From the NCBI GenBank assembly GCA_964517075.1, contig CAZFAT010000321.1, positions 1 to 8,315 of the forward strand: DNA of 8,315 bases. The letters are read 5' to 3'. Positions 1 through 6,984 of the stretch are shown here, one piece after another (position 1 is the stretch's first letter; every line of letters starts with the position of its first letter). The notes under the pieces were generated by a model that saw only the letters and a program-made list of their open reading frames with translations, was not told where the DNA came from and made no database searches. Made by a program: the position numbers and the translations under genes. Origin of the DNA: CAZFAT01 sp964517075 (lineage in GTDB: Bacteria; Acidobacteriota; Vicinamibacteria; Vicinamibacterales; SCN-69-37).

Positions 1-1457
1 CGCCGGCGCCGGTCGCCCCCGTGCCGCCGACCGCACCGGTGGCTCCTGAATCCTTCCCGGCCCCGATGCCCCAGGTCCCCGAAGGCTTTCCGGCGCCGAT
101 GCCCTTCGAGTGGCAGGCCCTCGAGCTCTCGCAATCCGCCATCGAACGTGCGCGCGCGGACGTCGAGCGCGCCAAGGCCGACATGGAGCGCGCGCAGTTC
201 AATGTCGACCTCACTCTGCCCTCGCATCCCGAGATGGAGTTCGCGCTGGCCGACGCGGCCGATCAGATCAAGAACTACCAGGCGCTGGTGGTGCCCGGCG
301 ATATCAGAAACTCTTTCCGCACCGCAGGCGAATCCGGTCTCTACAGCAGCGGCCTGCAGGCGCTAGGCCGGCATCAGTACGAACGCGCGGTCACGATCTT
401 CGATCAGGTGATCGCCCGCAAGGACACCCGCGCGGATGCCGCCCTCTACTGGAAGGCGTTCGCCCAGTTCAAGGCCGCCCGCGCGTCCGACGCGCAGGCC
501 ACACTGGCCGCGCTGCGCCGCGACCATTCCTCGAGCCGCTATCTCGCGGAGGCGAAGGTGCTCGAGGCGGAGATCCGGCGCCAGGCGGGCCAGTCCGTCA
601 ACGTCGAGGATCAGGCGGTCAACGACGACATCAAGATCCTGGCCATCCAGTCGATGCAGCGGACGGATCCGGCGCGGGCCCTGCCGCTCCTCGAAGGCGT
701 GCTGAACTCGGCCAACTCGCTGGAGGTCAAGCGACGGGCCGTGTACGTGCTCGCGCTCAGCGACGATCCGCGCGGCCGCGAGATCCTGCTGCGTTACGCC
801 AAAGGCGCCGGGAGCCCGGACCTGCAGCCCGAAGCGATTCGGTATCTGGCGTCGCGCCGCGATCGCGCGACGACGAGCGCCGACCTTCGGGAGATCTACG
901 AGTCCACGCAGGATCCATCGCTGCGGCGGATTGTGATTGAGGCCTATCGCGCCTCCGGTGACAAGTCGGCGTTGCTGGCTGTCATCAACAACCCGGGGAA
1001 CGCGATTCAGTTGCGGCAGAGCGCTATCACGGGACTCTCGAACCTGGCGGCGCCGCAGGAACTGATGGCCCTGTATCAGAAGGAAACGGACCCGGCCCTG
1101 CGCACCCAGATCGTCAGCGTGCTGGCCTCGATGGCCGCCGTCGACCAGCTCGCCGACATCGCCCGCACCGATCAGGACGCGGCCGTGCGGCAGCGCGCGA
1201 TTCGCAGTCTGGGCGGCCAGCGGCCGGAGCGGACCGGCCAGCCCCTGATCACCCTGTACAGCGGCACGCAGGACGACGCCACACGCTCGGCCATCATTCA
1301 GGCGCTGGGCCAGCAGAACAACGCCGAGGGCCTGGTGACCATCGCACGGAAGGAAACCCGGCTGGAGCTGAAGAAGCAGATCGTCAGTCAGTTGTCCCGC
1401 CTGGCCGCGAAGTCGCCCGCGGCCGCCGACTACATGATGGAGATGCTCAAGCCGTGA
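1..1457 (+). CDS. TPR/HEAT-repeat protein, 5' end outside the window
   Basis: The frame is open to the left edge of the window, so the GTG at 21 is probably not the true start; a signal peptide may lie upstream. Residue numbers below count from that GTG. Residues 1-29 are proline/alanine-rich, with the motif FPAPMP twice. Residues 33-63 are a charged, Ala-rich helix (ERARADVERAKADMER) that could form a short coiled coil. Residues about 108-190 look like TPR-type helical hairpins (for example ALYWKAFAQFKAARASDAQ). From about 203 to 478 there are roughly eight HEAT-like repeats of about 31 residues, with recurring patterns such as DPALRTQIVSVLASM and DAAVRQRAIRSLG. Such solenoids usually bind other proteins; no catalytic motif is visible. 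The gene ends in a 4-base overlap with the next HEAT gene, so the two are probably co-translated. The family call is firm; the function is unknown. Confidence 0.85.
   Translation, partial: PAPVAPVPPTAPVAPESFPAPMPQVPEGFPAPMPFEWQALELSQSAIERARADVERAKADMERAQFNVDLTLPSHPEMEFALADAADQIKNYQALVVPGDIRNSFRTAGESGLYSSGLQALGRHQYERAVTIFDQVIARKDTRADAALYWKAFAQFKAARASDAQATLAALRRDHSSSRYLAEAKVLEAEIRRQAGQSVNVEDQAVNDDIKILAIQSMQRTDPARALPLLEGVLNSANSLEVKRRAVYVLALSDDPRGREILLRYAKGAGSPDLQPEAIRYLASRRDRATTSADLREIYESTQDPSLRRIVIEAYRASGDKSALLAVINNPGNAIQLRQSAITGLSNLAAPQELMALYQKETDPALRTQIVSVLASMAAVDQLADIARTDQDAAVRQRAIRSLGGQRPERTGQPLITLYSGTQDDATRSAIIQALGQQNNAEGLVTIARKETRLELKKQIVSQLSRLAAKSPAAADYMMEMLKP
1439..1442 (+). promoter_or_regulatory. 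Shine-Dalgarno GGAG for the second HEAT gene
   Basis: GGAG lies inside the last codons of the upstream HEAT gene, 11 bases before the GTG at 1454. It supports that GTG as the start and fits translation coupled across the GTGA overlap. Confidence 0.5.
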
Positions 1458-2542
1458 GCCGCCTCACCTGCGCCGCCATCGTCGTCGGCACGGGCCTGAC
1501 GCTCGCGGGGCGCGCCACCCCGCAGGCACAAGGGCAGATGCCGGTGCTCCAGAATGGACGGCTGGAGCCACGGCCGGCCACCTCGATCGACAGCGCGGTC
1601 GCGGCCGTGGGCACGGCCACCGATCCCGTCTGGGTCGGATGGGCCGTGCCGCTCGCGGAGCGTCGTCGGTCGCTCTGCACGCAGTGGGCGCCCGACTTCT
1701 CCGGTGTTCCTTTGGCCAGGATCGAGCCGGATACGCCGGCGGCGCCCGCCCCCTCTCCCCCGCCGGTGCGTCTCGAAGGTGGGGCGAACCTCGTGGTCCT
1801 GCTCAGGCTCGTCGCCGGACCAGTCGAACGGCTTCGCACACTCGACGACGAGTGCCCGATCGACGCCGGCGGCCGGACAGTCCACTGGCTGACCGGTATC
1901 AGCGCCGCCGAGAGTGTGCGCTATCTCGACACGCTGATCCGCACGAGTACCTCAACCCAGGCGAGCGCACCGCGCGTCGCGCTGGCGGCCGTTGCGGCGA
2001 TCGCCCTTCACCGTGACGCCGCCGCGGACGCGCCGCTCGACCGGCTCCTTGCAGCAGAGGACGGCCCTGAGGCGGTGGTGCGACAGGCGGCGCTCTGGCT
2101 GGGATCGGCCCGCGGCGGGCACGGGTTCGAAACGCTGTCTACCGCGCTCGGTCGTGCGACCGATCCGGCGCGCCGCCGGATGCTGGTTACCGCGCTCGGC
2201 CAGTCACGGCAACCGAAGACCGCGGACGCGCTGCTCACGCTCGCCCGCACCGATCCGGACCCTGCGATCCGTGCCGAGGCCGTGCACTGGTACGCGCGGC
2301 AAGCGTCGCCCGGAGTCCTGGGGAACGTCATGGGGATTATCACGGGAGACCCAGAGGATGTGGTGAGGCGGCGGGCGGTGTCGAGCCTGGGCCTCATCGC
2401 CGCGGACAGCGGCGTGCCCGCGCTCATCCAGCTGGCGCGAACCGGACCAACACCGGTGATTCGCAAGGAGGCCGTGAGCACGCTCGCGCGGACGACCGAT
2501 GCGCGGGCACGAGCCTTTCTGGAGGAACTGGTGGAGCGCTAG
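1454..2542 (+). CDS. HEAT-repeat protein with probable signal peptide
   Basis: The product has 362 residues. The GTG start overlaps the previous gene's TGA (GTGA) and has a GGAG upstream. Residues 1 to about 26 resemble a signal peptide: Arg3, a hydrophobic stretch CAAIVVGTGLTLAG, then an ATPQAQG region where cleavage could occur, so the protein is probably periplasmic or envelope-associated. Residues 27 to about 165 form a region I do not recognise, with the motif WVGWAVP (60-66), a Pro/Ala linker (94-104) and two cysteines (C75, C134) that could pair as a disulfide after export. Residues about 170-362 are HEAT-like repeats (DPARRRMLVTALGQ, DPAIRAEAVHWYARQ, DVVRRRAVSSLGLIA, PVIRKEAVSTLART). 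No enzymatic motif is seen. It is likely a partner or paralogue of the upstream protein; the exact job is unknown. Confidence 0.85.
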   Translation: MSRLTCAAIVVGTGLTLAGRATPQAQGQMPVLQNGRLEPRPATSIDSAVAAVGTATDPVWVGWAVPLAERRRSLCTQWAPDFSGVPLARIEPDTPAAPAPSPPPVRLEGGANLVVLLRLVAGPVERLRTLDDECPIDAGGRTVHWLTGISAAESVRYLDTLIRTSTSTQASAPRVALAAVAAIALHRDAAADAPLDRLLAAEDGPEAVVRQAALWLGSARGGHGFETLSTALGRATDPARRRMLVTALGQSRQPKTADALLTLARTDPDPAIRAEAVHWYARQASPGVLGNVMGIITGDPEDVVRRRAVSSLGLIAADSGVPALIQLARTGPTPVIRKEAVSTLARTTDARARAFLEELVER

Positions 2543-2554
2543 CCCGGCCGGCCT

Positions 2555-3100
2555 TCAGTGCACGCCGTGGCCCATCTGGAGCAGATGGGGATCGGCGCCC
2601 AGGCGGCGGATGGCCATCTCCCACACGGCGGCCGCCGGAATCTCGAAGATCAGATCCAGTTCGACCGGCATGATGAGCCAGGCCGACTCGGCCAGCTCGG
2701 TGTCGAGCTGCCCCGGTCCCCACCCGGCGTAGCCGGCGAGGACGTGCGTGCGCTTGGGCCACGGCCGCGTGGTCAGCACGCGGCGCAGCAGGACTGGCGA
2801 TGCGGACAGATAGAGCCCGGCGCCCACGCCGCGCGCCTCGACCCCCTCCGGTGCTGACGCGGTGAGAATCCAGCCGCGCTGGGGCTCGACCGGGCCGCCC
2901 AGCAGCAGGGGCAGGTCGTTCGGCTGCTCGATGGGCGGCTCGAGATGTACGGCCGACGCGGCCGCCACATCCGACGGGCGATTCACGATCAGGCCGAACG
3001 CCCCTTCAGCCGCATGCTCGCAGAGGAGCACGACGCTCCGCGCGAAGTTACGGTCGATGAGCTGCGGCATCGACAGCAGCAAGGAAGGCGCGAGGGACAT
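2555..3100 (-). CDS. yqgE: YqgE/AlgH family protein (UPF0301)
   Basis: The product has 181 residues, close to the usual length of about 185 for this family. Family signatures are present in order: SMPQLIDRNFARSVVLLCEH (10-29), GAFGLIVNRP (33-42), LLLGGPVEPQRGWILT (65-80), then YAGWGPGQLDTEL (124-136) and a Trp at 141. The frame is open upstream to 3331, but that extension is Arg/Pro-rich and lies antiparallel within queG codons. The ATG at 3100 gives the conserved N-terminus and sits 10 bases after the queG stop, so I chose it. No strong Shine-Dalgarno is seen, so translation is probably coupled to queG. The family is cytosolic; Pseudomonas AlgH was linked to alginate regulation, but the biochemical role is unsettled. 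Its stop lies 12 bases from the stop of the convergent HEAT gene. Confidence 0.93.
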   Translation of the reverse strand: MSLAPSLLLSMPQLIDRNFARSVVLLCEHAAEGAFGLIVNRPSDVAAASAVHLEPPIEQPNDLPLLLGGPVEPQRGWILTASAPEGVEARGVGAGLYLSASPVLLRRVLTTRPWPKRTHVLAGYAGWGPGQLDTELAESAWLIMPVELDLIFEIPAAAVWEMAIRRLGADPHLLQMGHGVH

Positions 3101-3110
3101 GGCTTCGATA

Positions 3111-4205
3111 TTACCAGCCCTCCCGGCCTGTCGCCCCGGCGTCCCCGGACCCGGCGCGCTCCTCCTCGCCGCGCACACGTGCGGCACGAGCCCACTCGAT
3201 GGCCTCGCGCACGATCGGCGCGCGGCCCGACGTGTGGGCTGCCAGCGCATCCAACGCGGTGCGAGCTTCGGCCCGCGGCAGCCAGGCGGCCGCGCAGGCG
3301 AGCGATCGGCGGATGCGGGAGAGTCCCGCACGACGGAGCGCGCTACCCCGCAGAAGCTGGCGCCACTCGTCGTCGGACAGGACGCAGAGCTCGACGAGCC
3401 TCGGAAACATCAGGCGCTCGCGCGGCTGCCACGCGGGGTCGGCGCTCGTGGCGGCCTGCCGGTTCCACGGGCACACGTCCTGGCAGAGATCGCAGCCGAA
3501 AATCTGCGGCCCTACGTCCCCACGCAGCGCGGCGTCGATGGCGTCGCGCACCTCGATGGTGAGGTACGAGAGACAGCGGGTCGCGTCAATCGTGTAGGGC
3601 TCGACGATGGCGCCGGTGGGACACGCGTCAAGGCAGCGGGTGCAGGTCCCGCAGCGATCCACGCCGGGCGTGTCCGGCTCGAGCGCCGCGTTGGTGAGTA
3701 TTTCCGAGAGGAACAGCCACGACCCACGTTCGGGATTGATGAGGCAGGTGTTCTTGCCGATCCAGCCGAGGCCGGCCTGTTCGGCGAACACGCGCTCCTG
3801 GATGGGCCCGTTGTCCACGCACGAGAACGCCTCGAAGCCGGGGCCGGCCGTCTCGACCATCCACTGCACCAGCGTCCGCAGCCGGTGGCGCAGAACGTCG
3901 TGGTAGTCATCGCCCCAGGCATAGCGCGCGATCGCCGCCCGGTCGTCGCCCTGTGTGGCCGAGTACGGCGCGCCTGTGTTGTACACGCACGCCAGCGAAA
4001 TGACCGACCGGGCGGACGGCAGGACTCGCGCCGGATCGAGACGCTCCTCGAGCGAATCCGCCAGGTAGCGCATGGTGCCGGCGCGGCCCGCCGCCAGCCA
4101 GTCGCGCAGCCGAGCGAGCCGGGGATGGCGGGCGGCCAGGGCGATGCCGCAGAGGTCGAACCCGGCCGCGACGGCCGCCGCATGCACGGAGAGCGACGTC
4201 AGCAT
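3111..4205 (-). CDS. queG: Epoxyqueuosine reductase QueG
   Basis: QueG reduces epoxyqueuosine to queuosine at the wobble position (34) of tRNAs with GUN anticodons, using cobalamin and two [4Fe-4S] clusters; it is cytosolic. The product has 364 residues, normal for the family. The catalytic region reads SCVDNGPIQERVFAEQAGLG, with the presumed catalytic Asp at 131, followed by WIGKN (148-152). The ferredoxin-type ligands are complete: C185, C188, C191, C195 (CGTCTRCLDACPTGAI), then C211, C238, C241, C245 (FGCDLCQDVCPWN). The C-terminal part (about 285-345) is a helical HEAT-like region typical of QueG, followed by a short charged tail. The ATG at 4205 is chosen because the open frame upstream (to 4373) runs into acnA and has no family resemblance; no other start codon lies between. 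The gene lies 58 bases after acnA and 10 bases before yqgE. It implies that the cell makes or salvages queuosine precursors elsewhere. Confidence 0.95.
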   Translation of the reverse strand: MLTSLSVHAAAVAAGFDLCGIALAARHPRLARLRDWLAAGRAGTMRYLADSLEERLDPARVLPSARSVISLACVYNTGAPYSATQGDDRAAIARYAWGDDYHDVLRHRLRTLVQWMVETAGPGFEAFSCVDNGPIQERVFAEQAGLGWIGKNTCLINPERGSWLFLSEILTNAALEPDTPGVDRCGTCTRCLDACPTGAIVEPYTIDATRCLSYLTIEVRDAIDAALRGDVGPQIFGCDLCQDVCPWNRQAATSADPAWQPRERLMFPRLVELCVLSDDEWRQLLRGSALRRAGLSRIRRSLACAAAWLPRAEARTALDALAAHTSGRAPIVREAIEWARAARVRGEEERAGSGDAGATGREGW

Positions 4206-4263
4206 GTCAGCACGTTCACTCGGTGTCGTGCGCCATCGCGCGCGCCGGTGGCGGCAGGGACCG

Positions 4264-6339
4264 TCAGCCCGCCAGTGCCGGTCGAGCGAGGCGGCGGAGG
4301 ACGTACGGCAGGATGCCGCCGTGCCGGTATGCGGCCAGTTCTTCGGGTGTGTCGATGCGCACTGTCGCCGCAAACTCCGTCGACGTCCCGTCCTCCCCGC
4401 GCGCGATCACCCTCACGCGGCCGCGTGGCCGCAGGTCGGCGCCCGAGCCGGCCAGGCTGAAGACTTCCCGGCCGGTCAGCCCGAGCGACGCGGCCGATTC
4501 GCCGGCGGCGAATTCGAGCGGCAGCACGCCCATGTTCACGAGGTTGCTGCGATGAATACGTTCGAAACTCTCCGCGATGACCGCGCGGACGCCGAGCAGT
4601 AAGGTGCCCTTCGCCGCCCAGTCGCGCGATGATCCAGATCCGTACTCCTTGCCCGCCAGGACGACGAGCGGAACGCCGGCGGTCTGGTAGCGCATCGACG
4701 CGTCGTAGATGGTCATCACGTCACCGTCAGGCAGATACATCGTCCAGCCCCCCTCGGTGCCCGGTGCGAGCTGGTTGCGCAGGCGCACGTTCGCGAACGT
4801 GCCGCGCATCATCACCTCGTGATTCCCTCGCCGCGCGCCGTAGGAATTGAATGCCGAGGGCGCCACGCCCTGGGCGATCAGGTACTGGCCGGCGGGAGTG
4901 TCGGGACGGATGGCGCCGGCTGGCGAGATGTGGTCCGTCGTGATGCTGTCGCCCAGCAGTGCCAGCACGCGCGCGCCCGTGATTTCAACCGGCGGTGCCG
5001 GCTCGGCCGACAGCCGGTCCAGGAACGGCGGCTTGCGGATGTAGGTGGACGCGTCGTCCCACGCGAACCGATCACCCTCGGGCACCGGCAGCGCCCGCCA
5101 CCGCGCGTCTCCCTCGAAGACGCTGGCGTACTGTGTGCGGAACATCTCCGCTGACACGGCTGACAGCATGGTGCTTTGAATCTCCTGGCCGGTCGGCCAG
5201 ATGTCCGTGAGGTACACGGGCCGGCCATCCCGGCCGGTGCCCAGCGGTTCGGAGGTGAGATCCACGTTGAGCGATCCGACCAGCGCGTAGGCCACGACGA
5301 GCGGCGGCGAGGCGAGGTAGTTCGCGCGGACGTCCTGCTGGATGCGGCCTTCGAAGTTGCGGTTGCCGGACAGCACGGCGCAGACGACCAGCTGCCGCTC
5401 ACGCACCTCGGCCGCAATCGCCTCGGGCAGCGGGCCGCTGTTGCCGATGCAGGTCGTGCACCCGTACCCGACGACCTGAAAGCCCAGGGCGTCGAGGTGC
5501 GTCTGCAGGCCCGCCTTGACGAGGTAGTCGGTGACGACCTTGGACCCCGGCGCGAGACTGGTCTTGACCCAGGGCCGGCTGGTCAGCCCGCGCTCGACGG
5601 CCTTCTTCGCGACGAGCCCCGCAGCGATCATCACGCTCGGGTTCGACGTGTTCGTGCAGCTCGTGATGGCCGCAATCACCACCGACCCGTGCTCGAGATC
5701 GGCCGCGACCGCATCGGCGACCGCCGCGCCGGCGGCAGCGGTGCCCCGGCTCGCCGAGGCGGCGGGTTTCTTCAGCCCCTTCTGGAGATCAGGCAGCGCA
5801 GCCGCGAACGATTTCCGGGCCGACGACAGCGCGACGCGATCCTGCGGCCGCCGGGGACCCGCCAGGCTGGGCACGACCGACGACAGATCGAGCTCGATCG
5901 AGTCCGAGTAGACCGCGTCCGGCGTCGTGTCGGTGCGGAAAAGGCCCTGCGCCTTCGCGTAGGCTTCGACGAGCGCCACGTCGGCCGGCTCCCGCCCGGT
6001 GAAGCGGAGGTAGTCGAGCGTCATGTCGTCGATCGGGAAGATGGCCACCGTGGCACCGTACTCGGGGCACATGTTGCCAAGCGTGGCGCGATCCGCAATC
6101 GTCAGGTGTTTCAGGCCGGGGCCGTGGAACTCGACGAAGCTCCCGACCACACCCTTCTTGCGGAGGGCCTCGGTAATCGTGAGCACGAGATCCGTGGCCG
6201 TCGTCCCCTCCGGCAACCGGCCGTTGAGGCGATAGCCCACCACGGGCGGAATCAGCATGGAGCTGGGCTGACCGAGCATCGCGGCCTCGGCCTCGATGCC
6301 ACCGACGCCCCAGCCCACCACCCCCAGGCCATTCACCAT
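4264..6339 (-). CDS. acnA: AcnA C-terminal fragment (first ATG after the TGA)
   Basis: The 691-residue stretch begins at the first usable start after the TGA (MVNGLGVVGWGVGGIEAEAA). The frame is open back to 6408, and those 23 codons encode the conserved YPDT and TDSHTT segments, so the ATG at 6339 is an internal Met of the full enzyme rather than a natural start. In full-length numbering the [4Fe-4S] ligands are C443 (SCTNTSNP), C509 and C512 (GYGCTTCIGN). The swivel domain 4 carries LLGDSITTDHISPAG (676-690) and the substrate-binding GSGSSRDW (782-789). A linker of about 35 residues rich in Lys and Ala (around 395-430) is normal for this family. Everything after the TGA is conserved to the end, which argues against long-standing decay. 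Confidence 0.85.
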   Translation of the reverse strand: MVNGLGVVGWGVGGIEAEAAMLGQPSSMLIPPVVGYRLNGRLPEGTTATDLVLTITEALRKKGVVGSFVEFHGPGLKHLTIADRATLGNMCPEYGATVAIFPIDDMTLDYLRFTGREPADVALVEAYAKAQGLFRTDTTPDAVYSDSIELDLSSVVPSLAGPRRPQDRVALSSARKSFAAALPDLQKGLKKPAASASRGTAAAGAAVADAVAADLEHGSVVIAAITSCTNTSNPSVMIAAGLVAKKAVERGLTSRPWVKTSLAPGSKVVTDYLVKAGLQTHLDALGFQVVGYGCTTCIGNSGPLPEAIAAEVRERQLVVCAVLSGNRNFEGRIQQDVRANYLASPPLVVAYALVGSLNVDLTSEPLGTGRDGRPVYLTDIWPTGQEIQSTMLSAVSAEMFRTQYASVFEGDARWRALPVPEGDRFAWDDASTYIRKPPFLDRLSAEPAPPVEITGARVLALLGDSITTDHISPAGAIRPDTPAGQYLIAQGVAPSAFNSYGARRGNHEVMMRGTFANVRLRNQLAPGTEGGWTMYLPDGDVMTIYDASMRYQTAGVPLVVLAGKEYGSGSSRDWAAKGTLLLGVRAVIAESFERIHRSNLVNMGVLPLEFAAGESAASLGLTGREVFSLAGSGADLRPRGRVRVIARGEDGTSTEFAATVRIDTPEELAAYRHGGILPYVLRRLARPALAG

Positions 6340-6408
6340 CGTCGTATGCGAGTCGGTACCGAAGACCGTGTCGGGATAGGCGAGCGTGCGCCCGTGCTCA
6401 CGCGCGAG

Positions 6409-6411
6409 TCA
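6409..6411 (-). other. Premature in-frame TGA in acnA, followed by C
   Basis: The minus strand reads GTC TGA CTC, and the plus strand shows tca at these positions. E. coli AcnA, as I recall it, has Trp at this point (KAVWSE...), so the likely ancestral codon is TGG, one base away. TGA is a normal stop elsewhere in the window (ends of acnA, yqgE and the first HEAT gene), so codon reassignment is not supported. Confidence 0.85.
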
Positions 6412-6984
6412 GACCACGCGGGCGAGATACTCGATATTGACCTGGTGCACGATCCCGGTTTCGGGCGGCACCACGCGGAAGTTGCGGAAGGCGGTCTGGC
6501 CCCATCGGAGGAATACGTAGCGCTCGCGGTTGCGCTGGTACTCGACCTCCGAGTTGAGTCGCAGCGCATCGGCCCGTCCGAAGTGATCGACCTGCACCGA
6601 ATGATCGATGACGAGCTCGACCGGCTGGAGCGGATTCACCGTGTCGGGGTTGCCGCCGAGCTGGAGGATGCCATCGCGCATCGCCGCGAGATCCACGACA
6701 CACGGCACCCCCGTGAAATCCTGCAACAGCACCCGCGCCGGCATGAACGAGATCTCGCGGTCGGACGACGTTCCCGGCCGCCAGCGCGCGAGGGCCTCGA
6801 CGTCCTCGGGCTTCACCGCGCGCCCGTCCTCGCGGCGGAGCAGGTTCTCGAGCAGGATTTTCAGCGAAAACGGCAGGCGATCGACGCCGGAGTACGTCTT
6901 CTCGAGGGCCGGGAGACTGAACAGGTCGACGGTCTCGCTGCCGACGGTGAGGACCGTTCGCGTGCCGTGGGAGTTCGCACTCAT
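6409..6984 (-). CDS. acnA: AcnA N-terminal fragment (up to the TGA)
   Basis: This is the 191-residue product if translation stops at the internal TGA. It covers the first part of aconitase domain 1: LPFSLKILLENLLR (37-50), VLLQDFTGVPCVVDLAAMRDG (85-105) and the active-site IDHS motif (126-129). It ends at HQVNIEYLARVV, just before the TDSHTT segment. It has none of the cluster-binding cysteines, so it could not act as an aconitase. Confidence 0.85.
   Translation of the reverse strand: MSANSHGTRTVLTVGSETVDLFSLPALEKTYSGVDRLPFSLKILLENLLRREDGRAVKPEDVEALARWRPGTSSDREISFMPARVLLQDFTGVPCVVDLAAMRDGILQLGGNPDTVNPLQPVELVIDHSVQVDHFGRADALRLNSEVEYQRNRERYVFLRWGQTAFRNFRVVPPETGIVHQVNIEYLARVV

Larger units (their letters stand above)
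4264..6984 (-). pseudogene. acnA: Aconitate hydratase AcnA locus interrupted by one in-frame TGA
   Basis: AcnA isomerises citrate to isocitrate via cis-aconitate in the TCA cycle, using a [4Fe-4S] cluster. Read through, the locus encodes 906 residues counting the stop position, normal for AcnA/IRP-type aconitases (about 890-915). Codon 192 is TGA, but the frame is unbroken on both sides: ...EYLARVV, stop, LAREHGRTLAYPDT..., which aligns with aconitase. No other lesion is visible and both flanks look well conserved, so the change is recent or a sequence error. The ATG at 6984 gives the expected N-terminus (MSANSHGTRTVL) and has GGGGA just upstream, though with short spacing. The 261 bases upstream separate it from lpxB and should hold its promoter, which I could not locate with confidence. 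queG follows after 58 bases. I mark it as a pseudogene for the stop; if the stop is an error or is read through, it is a normal acnA. Confidence 0.9.

Noticed and set aside
3101..3331. N-terminal extension of yqgE to the ATG at 3331
   Set aside because: It would overlap queG by over 200 bases, and the added residues are Arg/Pro-rich without similarity to the YqgE family.
4206..4263. Possible hairpin between acnA and queG (CGCCA 4231-4235 with TGGCG 4249-4253)
   Set aside because: The stem is five base pairs in very GC-rich DNA, with no T-run; chance pairing is likely.
2862..4460. Open frame of 532 codons on the plus strand
   Set aside because: It lies antisense to yqgE and queG, both strongly recognised. 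The translation is Arg/Pro/Ala-rich with no family resemblance, as expected from third-position GC bias.
6409..6411. TGA read as selenocysteine, or as Trp by a changed genetic code
   Set aside because: Aconitase is not a known selenoprotein family and the position aligns with Trp, not Cys. Several genes here end in TGA and use TGG for Trp.
6340..6411. Frameshift as the cause of the acnA break
   Set aside because: Both parts are in the same frame and the codons between them encode expected aconitase residues; only a point change is needed.
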